A stretch of 41,861 bases of DNA, from positions 1 to 41,861 of the forward strand of contig CAISJJ010000412.1 in assembly GCA_903885595.1 (NCBI GenBank), given 5' to 3'. Below the pieces are notes generated by a model. That model saw only the letters and a list, made by a program, of their open reading frames with translations, had not been told where the DNA came from and ran no database searches. Source of the stretch: an uncultured Bacteroidales bacterium. GTDB taxonomy: Bacteria > Bacteroidota > Bacteroidia > Bacteroidales > FEN-979. Within the stretch, counting starts at the first letter, position 1. Each line of letters starts with the position of its first letter. This document shows positions 24,986 to 34,164 of this stretch, piece by piece. Both the position numbers and the translations under genes were made by a program.

Positions 24986-26698
24986 ATGTCCAGATTTACT
25001 AAACCGGTTCGTGTCATCGTTGGATTATTACTTTTCTTTAATTTCCTGGTCATAACGAATGCACAGGATTTGAAAGATGCCATCAGGCTATCCAAGAGCG
25101 AGCAATTCGCACCTGCCGCCTCAATGTATAAAAAACTGATTGCTCAGAATCCTGTTGATGGCGATCTTTATTATTATTATGGCCTTAGTACCTTGAAAAA
25201 GTACTATTCGGATACACTCAATGTGTCATTTGAGGAAAAAGCTGATTCTGCAAAGGCGATTTTTGAACTGGGGATCAGGCAGGATTCTTCAAATCCGTTG
25301 AACTTTGTTGGTTTGGGTGCGCTAAAATTGATTATGAAAGATGTGGCAGGGGCTAAATTAGAATTTGACAAAGCACAGGCTTTGCTTCCGTCCAAGGCAA
25401 ATAAGCAAATAAAAATGGCGCCCGAACGCCAGGCAAAAACATTGGTGCATATGGCCGAATCATATGTAATCGCGAGTATCAGGGATACTGCTGCCACTTT
25501 CGATTACCTGCGCAGGGCAGAAAAGCTTGATAATAAAAACCCCCATGTATACACGGTAAAGGGAGATGTCTATTTTTATCTTCTGAACGATGGGTCGAAA
25601 GCTATTGCCAATTACAACATGGCGCAAGCTCTTGATCCGCTGTCACCTGAGGCGAAGCTCAAAACCGGACAACTCTGGTTAAGGGCACGGCAGTATACGA
25701 CAGCATTAAATTACTATCAGGAGGTTGTAAAGATGGATTCTACCTTTGCCCCGGCATACAGGGAACTCGGCATGTTGCTTTCACGCGCCGGCAGGCAGGA
25801 GGAAGCCAAGAAGAATTTTTATAAATTTCTTGAGCTTTCCAGGAATACTGCTGCCCGTAAACAGTTTGTAAATACGCTCATTGAATTGGAAGACTATCCT
25901 GAAGCGATTAATCAGCTTAATGAGATTCTGAAGGTTGACAGTACCGACAATGATGTGAACCGGGCGCTGGGGTATTCATATTTTGAGACCAAGCAATACG
26001 ATAAAGGACTTTTATATATCCGGAAGTTTATTGCGAATGCAAAACCGGAAAAAATAAGGTCACTCGACTATGCTTACTACGGCAGGTTGCTGGCAAAAAC
26101 CAAACAGGATTCGCTGGCCACGGAAGCACTCATGAAGGCATTTGATCTGGACACCACCAAGATCGAACTTGTTTCAGAGGCGGCATTATGCTTTACCAAG
26201 GTTAAAAAATTTGATAAAGCAAAGGAACACTATGAACTTAAGATCAAGAAAGGAAAGGGTGCCCCGATGGACTATTATAACCTTGGAAAGGTTTACTACA
26301 GTCTGCAGGATTATGTTAATGCCGATACCAACCTTGCCATTTTTAACACGCTTCAGCCCGATTACATCCCTGGTTTCGCCTGGCGGGCGCGTACAAAGTC
26401 CAACCTTGACATCAAGGATCCGAAAGGGTTTAATACAACAGGATATGCGGTTCCGGTATACGAAGGCCTTATTGCCATGACCCAGTCCGATACCGTAAAA
26501 TACATGAAGGAGCGGTTCGAATCATTCGATTACCTGGCATTTTATTACTACAGCCAGTGGTTTCGCGATCAAAAACTCAAAGATGATGCGGCTAAAGCCC
26601 TGGAGTATTACCTCAGAATGAGCGCCGTGAATCCTAATGATGAAAAAGTGGCAATTGTCAAACCTGTTATTGATCTTTTGAAAACAAAGATCAAATAA
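24986..26698 (+). CDS. Exported tetratricopeptide-repeat protein
   Basis: 570 residues beginning MSRFTKPVRVIVGLLLFFNF, a signal peptide ending TNAQ. The rest is made of TPR helices, for example DLYYYYGLSTLKKYY, PLSPEAKLKTGQLWLRARQYTTALNYYQ and APAYRELGMLLSRAGRQEEAKKNFYKFLELS. It probably acts as a periplasmic scaffold next to the TonB complex. The start at 24986 is chosen for the signal peptide; an in-frame reading from 24740 lies inside the upstream lipoprotein gene and is rejected. It is 19 bases behind that gene. Confidence 0.85.
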   Translation: MSRFTKPVRVIVGLLLFFNFLVITNAQDLKDAIRLSKSEQFAPAASMYKKLIAQNPVDGDLYYYYGLSTLKKYYSDTLNVSFEEKADSAKAIFELGIRQDSSNPLNFVGLGALKLIMKDVAGAKLEFDKAQALLPSKANKQIKMAPERQAKTLVHMAESYVIASIRDTAATFDYLRRAEKLDNKNPHVYTVKGDVYFYLLNDGSKAIANYNMAQALDPLSPEAKLKTGQLWLRARQYTTALNYYQEVVKMDSTFAPAYRELGMLLSRAGRQEEAKKNFYKFLELSRNTAARKQFVNTLIELEDYPEAINQLNEILKVDSTDNDVNRALGYSYFETKQYDKGLLYIRKFIANAKPEKIRSLDYAYYGRLLAKTKQDSLATEALMKAFDLDTTKIELVSEAALCFTKVKKFDKAKEHYELKIKKGKGAPMDYYNLGKVYYSLQDYVNADTNLAIFNTLQPDYIPGFAWRARTKSNLDIKDPKGFNTTGYAVPVYEGLIAMTQSDTVKYMKERFESFDYLAFYYYSQWFRDQKLKDDAAKALEYYLRMSAVNPNDEKVAIVKPVIDLLKTKIK

Positions 26699-26704
26699 CA
26701 TCTA

Positions 26705-26735
26705 TTTGATATCGTACATAATTTATTTATCTTTG
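26705..26735 (+). promoter_or_regulatory. Promoter of exbB-exbD-exbD-tonB
   Basis: TTTG at 26705-26708 and TATCTTTG at 26728-26735, separated by 19 bases, form the clearest Bacteroidetes-type -33/-7 promoter in the window. The exbB ATG follows at 26798. Confidence 0.65.
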
Positions 26736-26797
26736 TGGGCCTTTTTAGTAAGAAAATCCAATAATTCATTCAATTTTTAATCTAAAACTTTTTTACG

Positions 26798-27619
26798 ATG
26801 AGCAAGACAAAAAGCAAAGGCGGATCCCTCGGTGAAGCCTTAAGGTCAGTGTTTACGGTGGGCGTTATGATCATCGCCTTCATTATTTCCTACATCATTT
26901 ACAAGTATGTGTTTGGTAATCCACTGTTTTTTGAAGGAGGTAACCCTGAAGGCCATCCCCTGCCCGGTAACTATCTCGCCATTATTTACAAAGGAGGTGT
27001 CATCGTTCCGTTCCTGATCATGTTAAACCTTATTCTCGTCATTTTTGCCGTTGAACGTGGCATCGTTTTATTCCGTGCAAAAGGAAAAGGCCGTCTCAAT
27101 GTGTTTGTTAAAAACCTTCAGGTGAATCTTGACAACAATAAGATCGAAGATGCAATTGTAGCCTGTGATAAACAAAGAGGATCCCTGGCCAATGTAATGA
27201 AAGCCGGTCTGCTACGCTATCGTGCACTTCAAAATGATGCTACCCTGGAAAAAGATCAGAAAATCCTCGCCTTGCAGAAGGAATTTGAAGAGGCCTCTGC
27301 ACTCGAGCTTCCGATGTTGTCGAGAAATCTTGTTATTTTATCAACCATCGCCTCTATCTCCGTGTTGACCGGTCTTATGGGAACGGTTATCGGAATGATC
27401 AAGGCCTTTGGCGCTTTGGCCCAGGCTGGCGCTCCCGATGCCCTTGCACTCGCAAACGGTATCTCCGAGGCCCTTATCAACACTGCTTTTGGTATCTTCG
27501 GTTCATTGTTGGCCATTGTACTGTATAATTTCTATTCAACCCAGATTGATAGCTTCACCTATAAAATTGATGAGGCCGGTTTCAGTCTTGTTCAGTCATT
27601 TGCTGCTGCAACCAAATAG
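26798..27619 (+). CDS. exbB: MotA/TolQ/ExbB-family proton channel protein
   Basis: Inner-membrane motor subunit that, with ExbD, uses the proton gradient to energise TonB. It has 273 residues. Hydrophobic helices occur at the N-terminus (VGVMIIAFIISYIIYKYV), around GGVIVPFLIMLNLILVIFAVE, and in the conserved C-terminal pair (NLVILSTIASISVLTGLMGTVIGMIKAF and EALINTAFGIFGSLLAIVLY). The GLMGTVIGMI motif is diagnostic. The longer N-terminal domain is typical of Bacteroidetes ExbB. Confidence 0.92.
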   Translation: MSKTKSKGGSLGEALRSVFTVGVMIIAFIISYIIYKYVFGNPLFFEGGNPEGHPLPGNYLAIIYKGGVIVPFLIMLNLILVIFAVERGIVLFRAKGKGRLNVFVKNLQVNLDNNKIEDAIVACDKQRGSLANVMKAGLLRYRALQNDATLEKDQKILALQKEFEEASALELPMLSRNLVILSTIASISVLTGLMGTVIGMIKAFGALAQAGAPDALALANGISEALINTAFGIFGSLLAIVLYNFYSTQIDSFTYKIDEAGFSLVQSFAAATK

Positions 27620-27635
27620 TTAAAAAGAAAACAGT

Positions 27636-28271
27636 ATGCCAAAAATTAAACAACCGGCACGAAGTCCGCACATAGACATGACGCCTATGGTGGATTTGTT
27701 TTCCTTGCTGCTGACATTCTTCATGTTGACCACCTCTTTCCGCCCACAGGAAGCCGCGCCGATTGAAACCCCATCTTCGGTTTCGGAAAAGCAGGCACCT
27801 GACAATGATATCATGACTATTTACATTGCCAAGGATGGAAAGGTGTTTTTCAATATCGATAACGGTAAGGATACCTCTACCCATTTCAGGGAAAAATTGC
27901 TGCAAAAAATGGGCGAACAGTATAAATTGACCTACACTCCGAAAGAACTGGATAAATTCAGTAAAATGGCAGGTTTCGGAATGCCGATTAAAAATCTGAA
28001 GGATTGGATCAATGCAGCCGACCCGAAAGAACGTGACAAACTCCAGGAGGGGATTCCAATGGATTCGACAGACAACCAGCTGGCCTGGTGGGTTCGTATG
28101 GCCCGCCTGACCAACCTGAGCGCCGAAGTAGCCATCAAGGGTGATGCTGAAACTGACTACACTGCTGTCAAGAAGATCATGGACCTGTTGCAGGAAAACA
28201 AGGTAAATAAGTTTAATCTCGTCACCAACCTTCAGAAAGACGAAGTCAACCTGAAGGATATGCCAAAATAG
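27636..28271 (+). CDS. exbD: ExbD/TolR-family protein (first copy)
   Basis: 211 residues. One N-terminal membrane helix carries the proton-path aspartate (HIDMTPMVDLFSLLLTFFML), followed by a periplasmic domain. The domain holds an extended insert of about 60 residues compared with short ExbD proteins (PKELDKFSKMAGFGM onward) and ends with the usual strand-helix NLVTNLQKDEVNLKDM. It lies 16 bases after exbB. Confidence 0.9.
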   Translation: MPKIKQPARSPHIDMTPMVDLFSLLLTFFMLTTSFRPQEAAPIETPSSVSEKQAPDNDIMTIYIAKDGKVFFNIDNGKDTSTHFREKLLQKMGEQYKLTYTPKELDKFSKMAGFGMPIKNLKDWINAADPKERDKLQEGIPMDSTDNQLAWWVRMARLTNLSAEVAIKGDAETDYTAVKKIMDLLQENKVNKFNLVTNLQKDEVNLKDMPK

Positions 28272-28308
28272 ATTAACGAGATTTTAATCCCTAAAAGATA
28301 GAACCAGT

Positions 28309-28950
28309 ATGGGTGAAATAATTGTTGAAGAAAAAGGGAAAAAGGGTGGGAAGCGCAAAGCAAAGAAACACAGCACCCGCATCGACATGACCCCAATGGT
28401 CGACCTGATGTGTCTGCTCATTACCTTCTTCATGCTGACCACGGCTTTTAGCAAGCCCAAGGTTATGGTCATTACCATGCCTGAAAAAACAGATAATCCC
28501 GATGATAAAGACCGGCCGGAAATTCCGAAAAACAGAACCTTAAATATCCTGCTTACGGAAGGGCATAAGGTCTATTATTACATTGGAATTGCAGACCCGA
28601 AGAAACCTGCCGAACTGCCTCAGCTTGTCAAGACCGATTTCAGTAAAGACGGTATAAGGAAGCTCTTATTGATAAAAAATAAGGACCTTTTCACCAAAAT
28701 CGCTGAATACCGTGATAAGCGGATAACCGGAAAGACCGTGGTGGCAGATACCACAGCCGATTCAGCGATCAAGCAAATGAAGAAGGATGATAAACATGGT
28801 CCGATTATTCTGATCAAGGCCGATGAGAATGCTAAATATAAGGACATGGTGGATATCATCGACGAAATGGCCATCTGCAACATTGCCAGTTATGCCGTTG
28901 TTGATCCAACACCGACAGAGTTGGAAATGTTGAAGAACGCTCCCAAATAA
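28309..28950 (+). CDS. exbD: ExbD/TolR-family protein (second copy)
   Basis: 213 residues. It has a very basic cytoplasmic start (EKGKKGGKRKAKKHSTR) and the membrane helix with the conserved Asp (RIDMTPMVDLMCLLITFF). The periplasmic domain ends MVDIIDEMAICNIASYAVVD. It is clearly a paralogue of the preceding gene but diverged outside the membrane helix, so the two probably form a hetero-oligomer or serve different TonB proteins. Confidence 0.9.
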   Translation: MGEIIVEEKGKKGGKRKAKKHSTRIDMTPMVDLMCLLITFFMLTTAFSKPKVMVITMPEKTDNPDDKDRPEIPKNRTLNILLTEGHKVYYYIGIADPKKPAELPQLVKTDFSKDGIRKLLLIKNKDLFTKIAEYRDKRITGKTVVADTTADSAIKQMKKDDKHGPIILIKADENAKYKDMVDIIDEMAICNIASYAVVDPTPTELEMLKNAPK

Positions 28951-28988
28951 TCAGAGATATTGTGGTTAACACGTTAAAAATATAGTGT

Positions 28989-29771
28989 ATGGCAATAGTA
29001 ACACAGCATGTAGAATCGCTGGAGGATATTGTTTTCAGAAACAGGAACAAGGAGTATGGCTCATATTACCTGCGAAAGAAATACAGGAAATTTGTGACCA
29101 TTTCCTTAATCGTTGGTCTTGTTTTAATTGGAGTGGTTGTGGCTTATCCGCTGATCAATGCTTATATCAATAAAGAAAGACTTGTCAGGGAAAAGGAAAA
29201 GGAAATTGGTGTAACCATCGATAACCTTAAGCAGGAAGAAGCACCTCCTCCTCCGCCCCCTCCTCCTCCTCCCGAAGCCATGGTTGAAAAAGTAAAATTT
29301 ACCGCTCCTGTTGTTGTTGAAGATACAACCATCGAAGTAAGTATGGCCTCAATGGATGACCTGAATAAAAAAGGTAATGTTGAAGCCCCGTCAGAAGATG
29401 TCGAGGTTGAAGTAAAGGACGAAGGGCCAAAAGTTATTGAAACTCCTGTTCAGGCAGAAATCTTCACAGTAGTTGAAGAACAGCCTGGTTATCCTGGTGG
29501 AGAAGAAGCCCGTATTTCTTATTTGCAGCAAAACATCAAATATCCCGAAGAAGCCAAGGAATTGGGTATCCAGGGAAAGGTGTTTGTGACTTTTGTGGTT
29601 GAAGTTGACGGATCCATCAGCGATGTACGTGTTTTGCGCGGCATTGGTGGTGGTTGCGACGAAGAGGCCATCCGCGTGGTAAAATCGATGCCTAAATGGG
29701 TTCCCGGAAAACAACGTGGAGTTCCTGTTCGTGTTCAATTTAACCTGCCAATCAAGTTTACGTTACAGTAA
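28989..29771 (+). CDS. tonB: Energy transducer TonB
   Basis: 260 residues. The N-terminus has the Bacteroidetes-type motif FRNRNKEYGSYYLRKKYRK before the single membrane helix (about 36-58). A run of ten prolines at residues 86-95 and an acidic spacer follow. The C-terminal TonB domain has YPEEAKELGIQGKVFVTFVV and ends in KFTLQ, with GCDEEAIRVVKSMPKWVPG in between. It transmits energy to SusC-type outer-membrane receptors. It ends the cluster and is followed by a terminator. Confidence 0.94.
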   Translation: MAIVTQHVESLEDIVFRNRNKEYGSYYLRKKYRKFVTISLIVGLVLIGVVVAYPLINAYINKERLVREKEKEIGVTIDNLKQEEAPPPPPPPPPPEAMVEKVKFTAPVVVEDTTIEVSMASMDDLNKKGNVEAPSEDVEVEVKDEGPKVIETPVQAEIFTVVEEQPGYPGGEEARISYLQQNIKYPEEAKELGIQGKVFVTFVVEVDGSISDVRVLRGIGGGCDEEAIRVVKSMPKWVPGKQRGVPVRVQFNLPIKFTLQ

Positions 29772-29795
29772 ATCGTGGTGCGTGAATGAAGTTAT

Positions 29796-29828
29796 AAGGC
29801 GGTTCCGATTGGAGTCGCCTTTTTTTTT
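29796..29828 (+). terminator. Rho-independent terminator after tonB
   Basis: Stem AAGGCG (29796-29801) pairs with CGCCTT (29816-29821), then a run of T to 29828. It lies 25 bases behind the tonB stop. Confidence 0.8.
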
Positions 29829-30136
29829 GCCCGAAATTTTTGAAAAAGTAAAAAGAAGATCAAACATATTGAACCTTTGATCTCTCCTCCGCCACAGCAT
29901 ATGATTGGTGACCTATTCAGGGGCACAATTTCATTCCTGCAGATTACAATGCCTGTTTGTTGGTTATAGGTGATAACATATGGATGAATGGTAAATTCGT
30001 ACAACTTGATGATTAAATGATCAAGCGGAAATATTCAGGTAGTCCCACTGGTATCTTTTTTTGTAGAAATAAAATTCTTTAATAGATTGATTCTCTGATT
30101 TATATAATTTAGAATACTTCCAAAAAAAACTTTTTG
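29829..30136. other. Gap of about 300 bases without a supported gene
   Basis: No complete gene is convincing here. A 34-codon plus-strand stretch that ends near 30015 reads protein-like (GDNIWMNGKFVQLDD before its stop) but has no start codon and follows a stop, so it may be chance or a remnant. The right end is AT-rich and leads into the hdr promoter. Confidence 0.4.
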
Positions 30137-30144
30137 TAACTTTG
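30137..30144 (+). promoter_or_regulatory. -7 promoter box for the hdr-flx operon
   Basis: TAACTTTG fits TAnnTTTG, 33 bases before the hdrC ATG. No good -33 TTG is visible at the expected distance. Confidence 0.55.
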
Positions 30145-30177
30145 TCCTGTTAAATCATTAACAATACAAATTGTACT

Positions 30178-30747
30178 ATGATAACACTTGGATCTCAGGG
30201 GAAAAACACATTTCTGGAGGACGTGAATAAGAAAAGCGGCGCCAATGTGCTTGAATGTTATCAATGCGGCAAGTGTGTGAGCACCTGCCCCGTGTCGCAA
30301 TACATGGATTTTCCTCCCCGTGAGATCATGCAGATGATCAAGCTGGGGCTGAGAAATGAGTCATACATGGCCAACTCCCATTGGTTTTGCCTTACCTGCT
30401 CTGCCTGTTCAGGACGCTGTCCGCGCGAAATAGATATTCCTGCGGTGATGGAGGCTGTGCGCCACCTGGCCATTGAGGAGAATTACATCAATGATTCGAA
30501 AAAGGTGAAGGAGATCCGCAAGTTCCATGAGATCTTCCTATCTATGATCAAGCGGTACGGCCGCAATTATGAACTTCGCATGATGGCAGAGTTCAATATC
30601 CGTACCCGGAACCTCTTCAAGGATATGCACCTGGCCCCGAAAGCGTTGCTCAAAGGCAAGATCCCCCTGGGTGTTAAGCCTCTAAAGAGCGCCAAAGCCA
30701 TCAAGCGAATGTATGAAGTTGCCGAAAGACTGGAAAAGAATAAATAA
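30178..30747 (+). CDS. hdrC: HdrC-like Fe-S subunit (heterodisulfide reductase subunit C)
   Basis: 189 residues with two 4Fe-4S motifs, CYQCGKCVSTCP (Cys 27, 30, 33, 37) and CLTCSACSGRCP (Cys 71, 74, 77, 81). HdrC passes electrons from HdrA to the catalytic HdrB. It is the first gene of the hdrC-hdrB-hdrA-mvhD-flxC-flxB-flxA cluster. No methanogen genes accompany it, so the partner disulfide is not CoM-S-S-CoB. Confidence 0.92.
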   Translation: MITLGSQGKNTFLEDVNKKSGANVLECYQCGKCVSTCPVSQYMDFPPREIMQMIKLGLRNESYMANSHWFCLTCSACSGRCPREIDIPAVMEAVRHLAIEENYINDSKKVKEIRKFHEIFLSMIKRYGRNYELRMMAEFNIRTRNLFKDMHLAPKALLKGKIPLGVKPLKSAKAIKRMYEVAERLEKNK

Positions 30748-30758
30748 TCTGACCGAAG

Positions 30759-31703
30759 ATGAAGAAATTAACCTATTTCCCGGGTTGTTCTGCACATGGT
30801 ACCAGTGAAGAATTTGACAGTACACTGAAGCTGGTGCTTAAAACCCTGGATGTGGTGCTGGAAGATATTCCCGACTGGAATTGCTGCGGCGCCACCTCTG
30901 CCCATGTGATGACCGAGAACCTGGCCTATGCCCTTCCAATGCGCAATCTGGTGCTTGCTGAAAAACTGGAAAACACCACCATGGGTATCGCCTGTGCATC
31001 CTGCTATCAACGCATGAAGGTAACAAAGGTACACATGGATGAGAACCCTGAGCTGGCCAAACGGATTAACACAACCGTGGTGGAAGAAGGAACCTATCAG
31101 GGAAAAGTCGATGTGAAATCGATGTTGCAGTATTTTTATGAAGATATTGGTGTTGAGACCATCAGGGAAAAAGTTACCAAATCCCTTGCAGGATTGAAAG
31201 TTGCTTGTTACTACGGCTGTTTGCTTACACGGCCAAAAAACATCACAAATTTCGATTCTCCGGAGTACCCGGTTTCGATGGATCAGATTTGTGAAGCATT
31301 AGGCGCTACCGCGACAGAGTTCGATTATAAAACCGAATGTTGCGGAGCTTCTTTCTCCATATCAAACACTGAAGTAGTTTTAAATCTGAGTGGTCAGATC
31401 CTTGCGATGGCAAAGGAAAGCGGAGCCCACGCCATCGTAGTTGCCTGTCCGCTGTGCCAGTCCAACCTCGACATGCGGCAACCGGACATTGAAAAGCAAC
31501 AGGGAATTAAATATGACATTCCTGTTTTTTATATCACACAACTCATGGCGCTTGCCTTCGGAAACCCGATCGATCAGCTGAAGTTTCCCAAACATATTGT
31601 TCCGGTGGAAGGGGCGTTGGCCAATATCGGAAAGGTTTCACCCGTGCCTGAGAAAGTTAAAAAACCCATCAAAGCTGTTGAAGCAGAAAGCGAGGTTAAA
31701 TAA
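30759..31703 (+). CDS. hdrB: HdrB-like CCG-domain subunit (heterodisulfide reductase subunit B)
   Basis: 314 residues with two complete CCG cysteine motifs. The first has Cys 10, 42, 43, 79 and 82 (FPGCSAHG, NCCGATSAH, ACASC). The second has Cys 150 and 154, 194, 195, 230 and 233 (CYYGC, ECCGAS, ACPLC). In characterised HdrB these bind two non-cubane 4Fe-4S clusters that cleave a disulfide. All ligands are kept, so an active thiol/disulfide reductase is expected; its substrate is unknown. The last base of its stop codon overlaps the hdrA start. Confidence 0.92.
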   Translation: MKKLTYFPGCSAHGTSEEFDSTLKLVLKTLDVVLEDIPDWNCCGATSAHVMTENLAYALPMRNLVLAEKLENTTMGIACASCYQRMKVTKVHMDENPELAKRINTTVVEEGTYQGKVDVKSMLQYFYEDIGVETIREKVTKSLAGLKVACYYGCLLTRPKNITNFDSPEYPVSMDQICEALGATATEFDYKTECCGASFSISNTEVVLNLSGQILAMAKESGAHAIVVACPLCQSNLDMRQPDIEKQQGIKYDIPVFYITQLMALAFGNPIDQLKFPKHIVPVEGALANIGKVSPVPEKVKKPIKAVEAESEVK

Positions 31704-33676
31704 TGGCAAGAGTAGGAGTTTTCGTTTGTTTTTGCGGCGCCAATATTGCCGATTATGTGGATGTCCCCCAGGTTGTTGAAGAGGTCAAACGCATCAAGGA
31801 GGTCAAGTACGCCGTTGAATACAAGTACATGTGTTCCGATCCGGGACAGGGTTTGATCCGCGATGCCATTGTGCAGAACAAGCTCACATCGATTGTGGTG
31901 GCAGCCTGTTCACCGCGCATGCATGAAAAGACTTTCCGGAAGGCGTTGTCTGATGCCGGGATGAACCCTTACCTGCTGGAGGTTGCCAACATCCGGGAAC
32001 ATTCATCCTGGGTACATCAGAAGGATAAAAAGGCTGCAACCGAGAAGGCCATGGACCTTTGCCGGATGGCTGTTGCCAAATCCATTGCCAACGAACAGCT
32101 GCATGAGATCTCTGTACCAGTGACCAAGCGTGCGCTTGTGATAGGGGGCGGAATTGCCGGTATCCAGGCGGCCCTCGACATCGCTGATGCCCGCATTCCG
32201 GTAGTGCTTGTTGAAAAAAGCCCGTCTATCGGCGGTAAAATGGCCCAGCTCGATGAAACTTTCCCAACCCTCGACTGCGCCCAGTGCATCCTCACGCCCA
32301 AGATGGTGGATGTGGCCTCCCACCCCTACATTGAACTCATTCCTTATGCCGAAGTTCTTGAATTGCAGGGATTTGTCGGCAATTACAAGGTCAAGATCAA
32401 AAAGAAGGCTTCTTATGTGAATTTCAAAACCTGTACCGGTTGTGGCGCCTGCTGGCAGAAATGCCCGGTAAAGGTTCCCAATGAGTACAATATGGGCATC
32501 GACAAGCGGAAGGCGATCTATACGCCATTCCCCCAGGCGGTACCAAACAAACCGGTCATCGACGCCGAACACTGCACCATGCTTACCAAGGGCAAATGCG
32601 GCATCTGCAAAAAAGTATGCCTGCCCGGAGCAATCGATTACGAGATGCAGGATGAGATCATCGAGCGCGAAGTCGGGGCTGTGGTTGTGGCTACAGGATA
32701 CGATATGTGGGATCCGACTCCATACGAGGAATACGGCGTGGGCCGTTTCAAGGACATCATCACTTCCCTGGAATTTGAACGCATGGTTTCAGCCAACGGT
32801 CCCACCAATGGCGTACCCCAGCGACCATCGGATGGGAAAGTACCCAAGAATGTGGTCTTTATCAAATGTGTGGGCTCACGCGACGAAGCCAAGGGCATCG
32901 AGTACTGCTCAAAGATTTGCTGCATGTATACCACCAAGCATACAATCCTGCTGCATCATAAAGTTCACGATTCCCATGCCTATGTCTTTTACATGGATAT
33001 CCGTGCCGCCGGCAAGGGGTACGAGGAATTTGTGAAGAAGGCCCAGGTTGATACCGGCACAACATACCTCCGTGGCCGGGTTTCAAAGATTTACAAGAAA
33101 GGCGATAAACTGATGGTCCGTGGCGAGGATGCGCAGATAGGACAGGTAGTTGAGGTGGAGGCCGATCTCGTAGTGCTGGCCACTGCCGTGAGCGCGCCGA
33201 AGGACAATCCGGAGCTTGCCCGTTTACTGGGTATCTCCTACGACAAATATGGCTACCTGTCGGAAGCTCATCCGAAACTCCGGCCGGTGGAAACAGCCAA
33301 GGCCGGAATTTTCCTGGCCGGATGTACCCAGGCACCCAAGGATATCCCCGAAACCGTATCACAGGCCTCGGCTTGTGCTGCCAAAGTTTGCGGGCTCTTT
33401 GCAGGCGATACCATGAAGAAAGACCCGATGGTTTCCACCATCAACAACGAGTATTGCTCGGGTTGCCAGAATTGCGTGAAAGTTTGTCCATATGGCGCCA
33501 TTGTTACCGACGAGGTACCCATCGGCCATGGTTCAAAGGAACTGCGCACCGTTGCAAAGATCAACGAAGGCGTTTGCCAGGGTTGCGGCTCCTGTGTGGC
33601 GATCTGCCGCTCGATGGCCATCAACCTGGCCGGTTTTACCGATCCTCAAATCATTAACGAGATAGTTTCAATCTGA
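31703..33676 (+). CDS. hdrA: HdrA-like electron-bifurcating FAD/Fe-S subunit
   Basis: 657 residues, normal for HdrA. There is an N-terminal domain (GVFVCFCGANIADYVDV), then an FAD-binding Rossmann motif ALVIGGGIAGIQAALDI at about residues 144-160. An inserted ferredoxin domain has Cys 244, 247, 250, 254 and a second group at 291-306. Two C-terminal 4Fe-4S motifs follow (CSGCQNCVKVCP at 585 and CQGCGSCVAICR at 625). HdrA carries the bifurcating flavin. Here it would take electrons from the Flx module, sending some to ferredoxin and some to HdrBC. No in-frame stop that would suggest selenocysteine is present. Confidence 0.93.
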   Translation: MARVGVFVCFCGANIADYVDVPQVVEEVKRIKEVKYAVEYKYMCSDPGQGLIRDAIVQNKLTSIVVAACSPRMHEKTFRKALSDAGMNPYLLEVANIREHSSWVHQKDKKAATEKAMDLCRMAVAKSIANEQLHEISVPVTKRALVIGGGIAGIQAALDIADARIPVVLVEKSPSIGGKMAQLDETFPTLDCAQCILTPKMVDVASHPYIELIPYAEVLELQGFVGNYKVKIKKKASYVNFKTCTGCGACWQKCPVKVPNEYNMGIDKRKAIYTPFPQAVPNKPVIDAEHCTMLTKGKCGICKKVCLPGAIDYEMQDEIIEREVGAVVVATGYDMWDPTPYEEYGVGRFKDIITSLEFERMVSANGPTNGVPQRPSDGKVPKNVVFIKCVGSRDEAKGIEYCSKICCMYTTKHTILLHHKVHDSHAYVFYMDIRAAGKGYEEFVKKAQVDTGTTYLRGRVSKIYKKGDKLMVRGEDAQIGQVVEVEADLVVLATAVSAPKDNPELARLLGISYDKYGYLSEAHPKLRPVETAKAGIFLAGCTQAPKDIPETVSQASACAAKVCGLFAGDTMKKDPMVSTINNEYCSGCQNCVKVCPYGAIVTDEVPIGHGSKELRTVAKINEGVCQGCGSCVAICRSMAINLAGFTDPQIINEIVSI

Positions 33677-34164
33677 TGGAAACAGAAGTAAAAGATCAAC
33701 TTGTAAGCATCGAGAAGCCTGAACTGGTTGCCCCTCCCAACTGGGAGCCGGTGATCATGGGCATCCTGTGCAACTGGTGTTCCTATGCCGGATCGGACCT
33801 TACGGGAACCTCCCGGATCCAGTATCCGCCCAACATCCGTATCATCCGCGTGCCCTGTTCGTCGCGTGTTGATCCGTGGTTCCTGATCAAGTCATTGCAG
33901 ACCACGGCTGACGGCGTACTGGTCTCGGGATGCCACCCGGGCGACTGCCACTATATCAGCGGGAATTATTTTGCCCGACGCCGTTTCCTGGTGACCAAGA
34001 AGCTGCTGAATTTTGTTGGATTCCATGAAAACAGGATCCAGTTCTCATGGGTTTCGGCTGCCGAAGGTCCAAAATTCGCAAAGGTGGTGAACAAGGTAAC
34101 CGAAGACATCAAAAAGCTCGGCCCGCTTCATTTGTATAAAAAAGAAAATTTCGACAAGAAATGA
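33676..34164 (+). CDS. flxD: FlxD/MvhD-like [2Fe-2S] subunit
   Basis: 162 residues related to MvhD, the adaptor that delivers electrons to HdrA. The five conserved cysteines are present (CNWC at 32 and 35, Cys 61, and Cys 86 and 91 in SGCHPGDCHY). It overlaps hdrA by one base and the next gene by four bases, typical of coupled translation. No hydrogenase (mvhA or mvhG) follows; instead NADH-oxidising Flx-type genes do. Confidence 0.88.
   Translation: METEVKDQLVSIEKPELVAPPNWEPVIMGILCNWCSYAGSDLTGTSRIQYPPNIRIIRVPCSSRVDPWFLIKSLQTTADGVLVSGCHPGDCHYISGNYFARRRFLVTKKLLNFVGFHENRIQFSWVSAAEGPKFAKVVNKVTEDIKKLGPLHLYKKENFDKK

Noticed and set aside
31703..33676. Methanogen-type heterodisulfide reductase for CoM-S-S-CoB
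   Set aside because: The neighbours are NADH-oxidising Flx-type genes and the host looks bacterial (Bacteroidetes promoters, T9SS, TonB).
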